The notes below the pieces were generated by a model. It was not told the origin of the DNA. It did no database searches and saw only the letters and a program-made list of their open reading frames with translations. Below are positions 25,302 through 34,500 of a DNA stretch of 64,000 nt, piece after piece. The first letter of the stretch is position 1; the number at the start of each line of letters is the position of its first letter. Source of the DNA: Mariniradius saccharolyticus AK6 (GTDB taxonomy: Bacteria; Bacteroidota; Bacteroidia; Cytophagales; Cyclobacteriaceae); contig NZ_AMZY02000023.1 of assembly GCF_000330725.2 (NCBI RefSeq), positions 36,590 to 100,589 on the forward strand. Direction: 5' to 3'. The position numbers and the translations under genes are program-made.

Positions 25302-25943
25302 ATGGACAGTATGGATAGCATCATCAAGTATTTTCCCGAACTGACGGCAGAGCAAATAGAAAAACTCAGTCGGCTGGGGGCTTTGTACCAAGAGTGGAAC
25401 GAAAAAATCAACGTGATTTCCCGAAAGGACATGGACCATTTCTACGAGCGGCACCTGCTCCATTCATTGGGCATTGCCAAAGTGATCCAATTCAAGCCGG
25501 GGACCAAAGTGCTTGACTTGGGTACTGGTGGCGGGTTTCCGGGAGTTCCGCTTGCGATCATGTTTCCTGATACGCATTTCCATTTGGTAGATTCGATTGG
25601 CAAAAAGATCAGCGTGGTGAAGGATGTAGCGAAGCAGTTGAAGCTTTCCAACATCGAGGCCCAACAAGTACGGGTCGAAACCCTCGTCAGGCGCTATGAT
25701 TTCGTGGTAAGCCGGGCAGTTACGAGATTTGCAAGTATGCTGCCTTGGGTCAAAGGAAAATTCAAGAAGGAAGATTTCAACGAACTCCAAAACGGTCTAC
25801 TACTACTCAAGGGTGGCGATGTGGACGAAGAAATGGAGGAAACGCGGGCAGGTTATATTACTTTTCACCTGGAGGACTATTTCCAAGAAGAATTTTTTCA
25901 GACAAAAAAGGTCGTCTACGTGCCCTGGGAAGGGAAAAGGTAA
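25302..25943 (+). CDS. rsmG: 16S rRNA (guanine527-N7)-methyltransferase RsmG
   Basis: RsmG (GidB) methylates N7 of G527 in the 530 loop of 16S rRNA. The 213-residue length is typical. The SAM-binding motif VLDLGTGGGFPGVPLAI is at residues 70-86. It is preceded by the family N-terminal segment YQEWNEKINVISRKD..HFYERHLLHSL and followed by VDSIGKKISVV and VVSRAVTRF, which mark this family. A second in-frame ATG lies three codons in, so the true start may be 25311. It is a single gene between a terminator upstream and the convergent MscS gene downstream. Confidence 0.95.
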   Translation: MDSMDSIIKYFPELTAEQIEKLSRLGALYQEWNEKINVISRKDMDHFYERHLLHSLGIAKVIQFKPGTKVLDLGTGGGFPGVPLAIMFPDTHFHLVDSIGKKISVVKDVAKQLKLSNIEAQQVRVETLVRRYDFVVSRAVTRFASMLPWVKGKFKKEDFNELQNGLLLLKGGDVDEEMEETRAGYITFHLEDYFQEEFFQTKKVVYVPWEGKR

Positions 25944-26068
25944 TTCCTTAGGAATTTAGCAGCATTGGCTTCAGGCTCCCGATTTCAATAGCCTGTTTTT
26001 CCCCACCAAAGCGGAACAGGCGCTAAATGGCTATGGTAACAACCCCGAATAAAGCGAGACGGGGCATG

Positions 26069-28651
26069 CTACGGCTTGATCCCCCGTCCATTATCCCCAT
26101 CGGAGGATAAATGCACATCGCGCTGCGGAAATGGAATGACGATTCCTTTTTCCTTGAACATCACGTCGATCTGATGGACGATATCGCCCTTGACAAATGG
26201 CACCTCAAGGTAATTGTTTACCCAAAAGGAAACTTCCAGGTCAATGCGACTATCTCCAAAATCCATTGGCAAAACCCTTGGTGCAGGATAGCTGAGTATC
26301 CTGGAATCGCTGGTGAGTAATCCTTTCACCAAGAGACAAGCTGCAGACAAGTTGGTACCGTAAGCTACGCCAACTACCACAGTGACTTTCTTTCCCCGTC
26401 CCATGGTCCAATTGACAAGTTGCTGGCTAAGCAGATCCCCGTTGGGAATGATGATGCTGGCGCCCTCAAGCATATTGACGACACTGCTGCGAAATCCGAT
26501 CGACTTCATCACCCCTGGCTTTCCGTTGATTTCGATCAAATCACCCACTTTGACTGGGTTTTCAAAGGCAATGATAACCCCGCTTACCAGGTTATTGAAC
26601 AATCCCTGTAGTCCCAAACCAATGCCTACGCCCAATGCGCCCAATACGATCGTGACCTTGTCCAATGGAACTCCCGAAGCAGCGACAGCTAAGAAAAGGC
26701 CCATACTGATGATAAATATCTGTACCAACAATAGCCAGCTTCCCAAGCTGATGCTCTTTCTTTTGGTCGTGGTGGTATTGGCATCCGGATCCGCACTGAA
26801 GAACGAAACGATTCGGGACAGAATCACGGAAATAACCAAAATCACAAAGAAGATCAAGAGACCGTTGATCGTGAACTCGTAACTACCCAAAACTCGGGGG
26901 GTATTTAGGAAAAAATTGAAACCGCCGGAAACCAGGTTAAAGGTGTAGAAGTTTCTACCCACCAAAATCAGCCAACCAAGCGTCAATAAGAAATAAAAAA
27001 TCGGATGTACCTTCTCTCCAATCTTGTCAAAATTGATGAAGAAAAGCTTTTTGTCAGGTTTATTATAAAGCGATGAGGCAAGACCGAGCATTTGGTTGAT
27101 CAACCTCACAGTCCAAAGCAAAATCACTCCCAATACCACGCCAAGGTAGCCGCTGACAAGCAAGGATTTGGCGAAATTCAAATTCCCAAAGAGGCAAAAC
27201 AAAAATGACAGCGCCTGCATAAAAACCATATAGCCGACAAAATAGAGGATGCGTTTTTCTTTGAGTTCGGATTTTTTTCCTGTCAAGAAAATCAATGAAC
27301 CATAGACCACACCCACCATCGAGAGCATCAGCATCAGCATTTTTTCCACCCGGGTAAAAACCAGCACCAAATTCAGCGAGCTTGAAAGGAAAAAAATCAG
27401 CAACACGACCAGCCAAAACCCAAGCCAATACCTGGACAAAAACCGGAAAAACAAAACCGTAAGCGCCAGTGCAGCGAGCATCCACAGGAAAAAATGAAAT
27501 ACAAATGGTGGAGATGGAAAGAAGAATTGAGCAACGCCAATCACAATAATCAGAGCGGAAAGCAAAGGATTCTTGAGAACGAGCTGCTGGTTGTCTGTAT
27601 TCTCTGCAAATCCCTCCTCCTTGGATTTCGCCCTGAGGTTATAGATGAAAAAACCCAATAGCAATACCACCAACAGCAAGAAATATATCCGGGACGAAAA
27701 AATCTCAAAGTACAGGCTAAAGGCAATCAGTTCCTTTTCGTGGGACATCTTGATGATTTCCCCAAAAGAAAGATCCGAAAAACCAGAACGCGAAAACCAC
27801 TTTGACTCTGTGGAAAACATACCGCTGTTGAGCTCGTCCCGTTTTCTCTGTATCTCAAGGATAGAAGCCTCGATCAAAATCAGCTCGGCCTCAACGCTTG
27901 CCTGTAATCTGTCGAGCGTAGCGAGGGTAGCATGCAGGTCATTGAAGGTCGGCTCGATTTCCTTGGCGATCAATACAAACTTTTTGGCATAGGTCGCCGC
28001 GATGGCCGAATCGGAGGAAAATCTAAAGAGCTCTTCAATTGTCGAGAGGGAATCGATTTGGAAACTCAAACCGAAAAGCCGATCCGAACGGTCTGTAATA
28101 TTGTCCCTGATTGCTTGGGTTTTTTGCTCCAGTTCTGACAAGATCGCTCCTGACACCCCCAGATTCCTATCGGATTGGATGACCGTATCCCCTTCAAATA
28201 CGCCCTTTTCCACGAGTTCGCGCTGTGCCTTGATCTGGGAAAGCTGGTTTTCTACGCCGATAGAATCCACCTCGTCAGAAAGGTATTTCCGTGCTTCTTG
28301 AATCGTCCGCCGTATTTCAGCCATTACTTTCCGTTGCACAGATTGATTCCGGGTAGTTTCAAACTCCTCCAGGTTTTTGAGATACCCCGCATCACCAACC
28401 TCCTGGAGACGCCGCGAAAAAGACTTTGCTGATACAGAATCCGAATCTTGATGCTCCATACCCGACCGTATGGGAGACGCCAAAATCATGTGATTAGATA
28501 CAATCATCAACCCCAGCACAAAAAGCATGCGGTTACACGATCTCAACAGCGACAAGAAATGATTTGGCTGATTTGCTTTTGATTCCATATCCTGAACTGG
28601 ACTCAGGCTGTCATCCTGCCGCTGAGTCATTACAAATGGGAAAATAATCAT
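26069..28651 (-). CDS. Large MscS-family mechanosensitive channel
   Basis: This is a membrane protein of up to 860 residues, related to the large MscS/MscK types that open under membrane tension to relieve osmotic shock. An N-terminal membrane or signal segment is followed by about 250 residues of predicted periplasmic coiled-coil, then about eleven hydrophobic segments. The C-terminal MscS core begins near residue 665: the Gly/Ala-rich pore helix (LGALGVGIGLGLQGL), the beta domain with FENPVKVGDLIEI and IIIPNGDLLSQ, and the alpha/beta end domain. The start is uncertain: ATG 28588 gives a better N-terminus than 28651 or 28630. It is convergent with rsmG and probably transcribed alone. Confidence 0.92.
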   Translation of the reverse strand: MIIFPFVMTQRQDDSLSPVQDMESKANQPNHFLSLLRSCNRMLFVLGLMIVSNHMILASPIRSGMEHQDSDSVSAKSFSRRLQEVGDAGYLKNLEEFETTRNQSVQRKVMAEIRRTIQEARKYLSDEVDSIGVENQLSQIKAQRELVEKGVFEGDTVIQSDRNLGVSGAILSELEQKTQAIRDNITDRSDRLFGLSFQIDSLSTIEELFRFSSDSAIAATYAKKFVLIAKEIEPTFNDLHATLATLDRLQASVEAELILIEASILEIQRKRDELNSGMFSTESKWFSRSGFSDLSFGEIIKMSHEKELIAFSLYFEIFSSRIYFLLLVVLLLGFFIYNLRAKSKEEGFAENTDNQQLVLKNPLLSALIIVIGVAQFFFPSPPFVFHFFLWMLAALALTVLFFRFLSRYWLGFWLVVLLIFFLSSSLNLVLVFTRVEKMLMLMLSMVGVVYGSLIFLTGKKSELKEKRILYFVGYMVFMQALSFLFCLFGNLNFAKSLLVSGYLGVVLGVILLWTVRLINQMLGLASSLYNKPDKKLFFINFDKIGEKVHPIFYFLLTLGWLILVGRNFYTFNLVSGGFNFFLNTPRVLGSYEFTINGLLIFFVILVISVILSRIVSFFSADPDANTTTTKRKSISLGSWLLLVQIFIISMGLFLAVAASGVPLDKVTIVLGALGVGIGLGLQGLFNNLVSGVIIAFENPVKVGDLIEINGKPGVMKSIGFRSSVVNMLEGASIIIPNGDLLSQQLVNWTMGRGKKVTVVVGVAYGTNLSAACLLVKGLLTSDSRILSYPAPRVLPMDFGDSRIDLEVSFWVNNYLEVPFVKGDIVHQIDVMFKEKGIVIPFPQRDVHLSSDGDNGRGIKP

Positions 28652-28851
28652 TTCGGAAATTTTGTTGCGGATTTTGGGAATGAAATGATTTCGACAATCT
28701 TAAAAATAAGGAATGGCGATGTACCCTTGGTATAGAAACGATAGGGAATCAAGTCATTCAAATGCATTAGCCGGGGGCCTAGAGTACAAATACCCTTATC
28801 TGCGTTCACTTCCAGCACATAGAAGACAAAGTTGCTTAATGAGTGAACCCA

Positions 28852-29913
28852 TCAGATTTCACCGTCCAGCCAAGCTTTTGCAAGCTTGTAACCGAGCGTC
28901 AAAACAATCGCCCCCGTAAACAATCCCAAAATCCCTGAATAGAGAAATCCCCCAAAGGAACCAAAAAAAACCACCATGGCAGGCACTGGCGCTCCTTTGC
29001 CCAATAAAATCGGCTTCAGGAAATTGTCCAAAACACCCGCCACGAGCATCCAAACAGTAAGGAAAATGGCCATTCCGGTGCTATCCTGCATCCAAATGTA
29101 GATGATCACACCGATACTTACTGGAAACAAGCCGATTTGGAACACCGCCAAAATCAGGCACAATAATATCCAAATCCCTACAAATGGAATCCCGGCAATA
29201 AACATTCCCAATCCACAAAAGAGCGCTTGGATTACCGCCACGCCCAATATCCCCTTCGCCACGGCGATTACCGTGGAGCGAGTGTCTTCCGCCATCCTTT
29301 CACCCGATTTACCGGCAAGCCTTGTAAAAAACTTGGTGGCCAATTCTCCTTCCAACTTCGAATAGGTCATCATAAATCCACTGACGATGATGGAAAGGGT
29401 GAATATGAGTATCCCTGAAGCTGTATGCGTCGCCAGACCGACAAACTTGAGCAGCACTGGCTTGATTTGATCTTGGTGTTTGACAAAAGTCGCGGATAGG
29501 TTTTGAGAGGCTTCAGTCCATATTCCATGAAGTGTTGGGCCAATTACAGGCCAGGATGCCACACTTTCAGAAGGTGGTGGCAGGTGAAGGTCATTATGTT
29601 GAAAAGCATACACCAAGGTTTTGAAATCATCCACGGTATTCAGCATGACCATGACAGAAGGCAAGATAATAATCAGCAACAATGTCACCACCAGCAGCGT
29701 TGCCGCCCAACCTGGTCGGTCGCCCATTTTCCGTGAGAGAAAATGGTGAAGTGGCCCAAATGAAATTGCCAATACACTTCCCCAAATCAGCAACGTGATA
29801 AATGGCTGGATAATATAAAAACACAAAAGCAGCAAGATGCCCAATGCCAAAATCTGAAGTACGAAATGAATTTGAGACGGCTTTGGCCCGGGAGTTAGAT
29901 GTGTATTGTCCAT
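28852..29913 (-). CDS. AI-2E/PerM family membrane permease
   Basis: This 353-residue multi-pass protein of the AI-2E transporter superfamily (TqsA, PerM, YdiK) has about seven or eight transmembrane helices. Family-type stretches include VLQILALGILLLLCFYIIQPF, the PSVMVMLNTVDDF region, a long amphipathic middle and the final FGSFGGFLYSGILGLFTGAIVLTLGYK. Members have been linked to autoinducer-2 or Na+/H+ movement; the substrate is unknown here. ATG 29913 is chosen over an upstream ATG at 29982, because the longer form would start upstream of the apparent -7 element. It is followed by a 200-bp gap before the MscS gene on the same strand. Confidence 0.88.
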   Translation of the reverse strand: MDNTHLTPGPKPSQIHFVLQILALGILLLLCFYIIQPFITLLIWGSVLAISFGPLHHFLSRKMGDRPGWAATLLVVTLLLIIILPSVMVMLNTVDDFKTLVYAFQHNDLHLPPPSESVASWPVIGPTLHGIWTEASQNLSATFVKHQDQIKPVLLKFVGLATHTASGILIFTLSIIVSGFMMTYSKLEGELATKFFTRLAGKSGERMAEDTRSTVIAVAKGILGVAVIQALFCGLGMFIAGIPFVGIWILLCLILAVFQIGLFPVSIGVIIYIWMQDSTGMAIFLTVWMLVAGVLDNFLKPILLGKGAPVPAMVVFFGSFGGFLYSGILGLFTGAIVLTLGYKLAKAWLDGEI

Positions 29914-29955
29914 AGAACTGAAGAAAGGAGAAAATTCCAAAAATTTGAATTTATG

Positions 29956-29963
29956 CAAATTTA
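29956..29963 (-). promoter_or_regulatory. -7 element TAAATTTG of the AI-2E family gene
   Basis: On the minus strand TAAATTTG followed by C matches TAnnTTTG, 42 bases before ATG 29913. A TTG lies 16 bp further upstream, close to the accepted spacer. Confidence 0.5.
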
Positions 29964-30100
29964 AGATCAGTTTATAGGGCAATACTGATTAAAAATTTTA
30001 TCGTGAGCAATATCCTTTATTTGTTTAGAAAATGGAGAAAATTCCCTTTCGATGTTTTTCCTAAAACCTCAATTACAAAACACGGGTAGAACAAAGGAGG

Positions 30101-31147
30101 CTAGTTTCGACTGGACTCCAACTTGACTTTCACAAAGCGAATCCGCTGCCTGTTCCAGGTATAACAAAAAACCAAATCGCCTTCATCCTCGATGATCGAT
30201 GGATACGAAAACTCATCTTCTCCCGATCCAGCTTCGATTTCCTGCTGGATGGGCCAGGTTACACCATTATCCAATGATAGCGCCAACTGCATCGGGTACC
30301 GTTTGCCCCAGTTGCCAGAGACGGGATTATATACTAGGGCAATGACACCCGAGGGCATCTTGACCAGGTCGATTCCGCTGTTGTTATTGGGCAAATCAGT
30401 CAAATACACGGGCGACCAGGTCCTTCCAAAATCCTTTGACTCCGCCCTTGCGATTTTCCCGGTGGACGACCTGAGCAGCATGTGGATATGGCCTGGCTCG
30501 GATTCCCAAAGTGCAGGCTGGATCACACCCTCGCCAAGCACCAAATGCCGATCTAAAGCCAGCGTATCGGTGCGCTGCCAAGATTTGCCCGCATCAGTGG
30601 AAAAATCAACAAAAGCATTCCAAACCCTGTTTTTCTCCACAGATGCCGGTGCCAGCCAAGTGCCGTCTGATAGGACAAGAATATGGTTCCTGACAGGTCC
30701 CCGTCCTCCCCGATCTCCAGCCACCAATTCCTTTGGTGCGGACCAAGTTTCGCCCTTATCAAGAGACTCCATTACCCAAGTTTCCCAATCGTCGATCTCC
30801 TTTCCGACTTTGAAATAAAGCACCAAGCGACCATCTGGCGCCGAAAAAAGCACCGGATTCCAGTGGGGGTCATTCCGTACTTTAGCGAGCTTCTTCGGTG
30901 CGGTCCAAGCCCCGGGTTTGCCCTTGGCGGTCCAAATCGCCACATCGTCGTTTTTTTCATGGGAGCCTGCAAACCAAGCCAAAATGTACTCCCCGTTACC
31001 AAGTTTCTCTATCGTGGAGGCATGGCATTGGGGAAATGGGCGTTCGTCACCGAAAATAAACTCGCATTTCACTATTTGTAAGTCCAGCGTCTGCCCTACC
31101 AATCGTATGCAAATGAAGAAAAAGAATATGGTGGCTTTTGCGCTCAT
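30101..31147 (-). CDS. Secreted sialidase-fold (BNR/Asp-box) protein
   Basis: This 348-residue protein has a signal peptide (MSAKATIFFFFICIRLVGQ) and four Asp boxes of the S-x-D-x-G-x-T-W type: residues 128-135, 183-190, 237-244 and 291-298. They are spaced about 54 residues apart, as expected for a six-bladed sialidase fold of the BNR_2 group. Members of this group include exo-sialidases and plant-polysaccharide or unknown hydrolases. A full sialidase arginine triad was not confirmed, so the activity is left open. ATG 31147 begins the signal peptide; a start at 31267 would read through the repeat-containing upstream region. It stands alone, with a putative operator upstream. Confidence 0.82.
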   Translation of the reverse strand: MSAKATIFFFFICIRLVGQTLDLQIVKCEFIFGDERPFPQCHASTIEKLGNGEYILAWFAGSHEKNDDVAIWTAKGKPGAWTAPKKLAKVRNDPHWNPVLFSAPDGRLVLYFKVGKEIDDWETWVMESLDKGETWSAPKELVAGDRGGRGPVRNHILVLSDGTWLAPASVEKNRVWNAFVDFSTDAGKSWQRTDTLALDRHLVLGEGVIQPALWESEPGHIHMLLRSSTGKIARAESKDFGRTWSPVYLTDLPNNNSGIDLVKMPSGVIALVYNPVSGNWGKRYPMQLALSLDNGVTWPIQQEIEAGSGEDEFSYPSIIEDEGDLVFCYTWNRQRIRFVKVKLESSRN

Positions 31148-31172
31148 GGGGATTTGAAGTGTATTTATCAAG

Positions 31173-31222
31173 ATACAATTTTCGAACAGATTTGTACTGT
31201 CAAAAATACAATTGTTCGAATT
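31173..31222 (-). promoter_or_regulatory. Putative promoter/operator of the Asp-box gene
   Basis: The element contains two near-identical copies of ATACAATT(G)TTCGAA (31173-31188 and 31206-31222). TTCGAACA at 31181-31188 and TGTTCGAA at 31213-31220 form a perfect inverted repeat whose centre is next to the minus-strand -7 box TATTTTTG (31208-31201). The ATG is at 31147. The symmetry around the box suggests a repressor or activator site; no regulator gene is adjacent. Confidence 0.5.
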
Positions 31223-31551
31223 TCGGCATGACTCGACTGCCAAACTATCCAAATAGGTGAAAATCAAATATCACGCGATGTCACCCTGACGATGATTTGA
31301 AACGCTGACTATCCAACTGGATCCAAATGCGCCTTGATGGGTTTTTGCAAAGATTTCAATCGCTGCTTCAATACTTTTAGGAAAGGTACACCAGCTCAAA
31401 AAAGCGATTTCCTCCCATTTTCAAACGACTTTTCAAAATCCACATCCGCGAGCACTAGAATTGCCTCAAATTAATTCCCGACATTTTCCGCCAAGCCGGT
31501 AGTACCTCCAAGGGATAAGTCTTATTTTAGACCCCCAATCCGACCCAAATT
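31223..31551. other. Non-coding spacer before dnaE
   Basis: No gene was seen. It separates the divergent Asp-box gene and dnaE. A degenerate -7-like sequence TATTTTAG at 31523-31530, 21 bases before the dnaE ATG, is the best promoter candidate. No repeat or RNA structure was recognised in the rest. Confidence 0.4.
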
Positions 31552-34500
31552 ATGTACATCATTTTTGATACTGAGACCACAGGCTTGCCCCGGAATTACG
31601 ATGCGCCGATGGAGGATTTGGACAATTGGCCCCGCCTTGTCCAGATTGCCTGGCAGCTCCATGATGCGAGGGGAAAGCTGCTTTCCAACCACAATTACAT
31701 CGTCAAGCCCGAGGGATTCACCATTCCCTACAATGCCGAAAAAGTCCACGGGATATCGACCGCCCGGGCTTTGAAGGAAGGGCATGACTTGGAAAAGGTC
31801 TTGGGGATTTTTGACGAGGATTTGAAAAAGGCCACCTATGTGGTCGGCCACAATATCGGCTTTGATATCAATGTCGTCGGTTCGGAGTTTTTGAGGAAAA
31901 AGCTCCCAATGAAACTCAGGGATAGAAAGGAGTTGGATACCAAGGACCTTTCGACCGATTTCTGCGCAATCCCTGGCGGAAAAGGCGGTAAATTCAAATG
32001 GCCAACCCTGACCGAACTGCACCACAAACTTTTCGGGAACGGATTCGCGGATGCCCACGACGCCGCCTATGACGTGGACGCGACGGCCAAGTGCTTCTTT
32101 GGCCTCATCACGCAGCGGGTCATTCAACCCGAAAAAGGCATTCCCCTGGCAGAAGTAGTCTATGAGCCGCCCCGTTTGGACGCGGCCAACTTTGCCAACG
32201 CCAAGGACGACACCAAAACCGCTGCAAAGGAAATCCTCAAGGCAGCCGGAACGGCGGATATTTCCCAAATGCAGGATTTACCTTTCACGCACCTGCATGT
32301 CCATACCCAATACTCGGTCCTGCAGGCGACTTCCGAGATACCTTCCTTGATCGCTTTGGCCAAATCGATGAACATGCCGGCGATTGCGATGACAGATCAT
32401 GGCAATATGATGGGCGCGTTTCATTTTGTCAAAGAAGCATTTTCCAAAGGAATTAAACCGATCATCGGCTGTGAGTTTAATCTCTGCAAAGACCGCAAAA
32501 ACAAATCCCAAAAGGACGACGGATACCAAACAGTCCTCATTGCAAAGAACAAAGGCGGCTATCATAACCTCGCGAAGTTGGCCTCCTATGCCAATATTGA
32601 GGGTTACTATTACGTGCCAAGAATCGACAAGGAACTTTTGGTGCAATACAAGTCTGACCTGATCGCCACGACGGGCGGACTCTGGTCTGAAATCCCCTAC
32701 CTGATACTCAACGTGGGCGATACCCAAGCAGAAGAGGCCTTTATCTGGTGGAAGGAGCAGTTTGGGGAGGATTTCTATGTGGAACTCAACAGACATGGCA
32801 TTCCCGAAGAGGAAAAAGTAAATGAAGTATTGCTTCATTTTGCGAAAAAATACGGTGTAAAATTCTTCGCCGCCAACAACGCCTATTACAACCAAAAGGT
32901 AGATGCCAAGGCCCACGACATCCTCCTCTGTGTGAAAGACGGCGAACTCGTCGAGAAGCCGAAAAAATACATCGGAAAGCGCGGACGGGAATTCAGGTTT
33001 GGATTTCCCAATGATGAATTCTACATCAAAAGCCCCGAGGAGATGAAAAAGCTCTTCGCGGACCTTCCCGAAGCGATTGCCTGCACCGATGAGATTGTGC
33101 AAAAGATCGAATCCTACAAACTGGAAAGGCCCGTTTTGTTGCCGAAGTTTGACATTCCAGATGAGTTCAAGGACCCGCAGGATGAAATCGACGGGGGCAA
33201 GCGTGGGGAAAATGCCTATTTGCGCTACCTTACCTACGAAGGCGCCAAGAAACGTTATCCCGATCTCACGGACGAAATCAAGGAACGGCTTGACTTTGAG
33301 TTGGCTACAATCGAAAAAACCGGCTATCCGGGTTACTTCCTGATTGTGCAGGATTTTACGGGAGAAGCGCGAAAAATGGGCGTCTCTGTTGGGCCAGGCA
33401 GGGGTTCCGCAGCGGGTTCGGCGGTGGCGTATTGTACCGGTATCACCAATGTAGACCCAATCGCCTATGACCTCCTCTTCGAAAGGTTCCTCAACCCCGA
33501 CCGGGTTTCCCTTCCCGATATTGATATTGACTTTGACGACGAAGGCCGGGATAAGGTCATCAAATATGTGATCGACAAATACGGATCCAACCAAGTCGCA
33601 CAAATCATCACCTACGGTACCATGGCCGCCAAATCGGCGATCAGGGACACGGCGAGGGTGCTCAATCTCCCCTTGGCGGAAGCTGACAAACTCGCCAAGC
33701 TAGTCCCCGACATCAAGCTCAAGGCACTTTTTGACCTCTCAAAAGACAGGGCAAAACTGGCAGACAAGCTAAAAGGCAACGGGGAAGATTTGTCAAAAGC
33801 CGAAGAACTGATCCGCATTTCAAAAGGGCAGGACGAACTTTCCAAAACCGTCAACCAAGCGACGGTGCTCGAAGGCTCTGTCCGGAATACAGGAATCCAC
33901 GCCTGCGGAGTCATCATTACACCGGATGACATCACCAATTTTGTACCGGTTGCCTTGGCAAAGGATTCTGACATGGTCTGCACCCAATTTGACAACTCGG
34001 TCGTCGAAAGCGCCGGCTTGCTCAAGATGGACTTCTTGGGATTGAAGACGCTCACCCTGATCAAGGATGCGGTCAAGATCGTCAAGGAAAGACACGGGAT
34101 AGATTTGGATCCTGACAATTTCCCAATCGACGACGCGAAGACTTATGAGCTATTCCAACGCGGTGAAACGGTCGGCATTTTCCAATACGAATCTCCCGGG
34201 ATGCAAAAGTACATGCGGGACCTGAAGCCAACGGTCTTTGCCGACCTGATTGCGATGAACGCGCTTTACAGACCCGGGCCATTGGAATATATTCCATCTT
34301 TCGTCAGGCGAAAACACGGACAGGAACCGATCACCTATGACCTGGACGACATGAAGGAATACCTGGAGGAAACTTATGGTATCACCGTGTACCAGGAACA
34401 GGTCATGTTGCTTTCCCAAAAATTGGCTGGCTTCACCAAAGGCGAGGCGGACGTGCTCCGGAAAGCGATGGGTAAGAAACAGAAAGACGTCCTCGACAAA

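Noticed and set aside
28713..28919. A 68-codon frame between the MscS and AI-2E genes
   Set aside because: It overlaps the end of the AI-2E gene on the opposite strand and has no recognisable sequence or promoter.
32278..33603. A 441-codon minus-strand open frame inside dnaE
   Set aside because: It is antisense to the PHP and polymerase domains and has no motif of its own.
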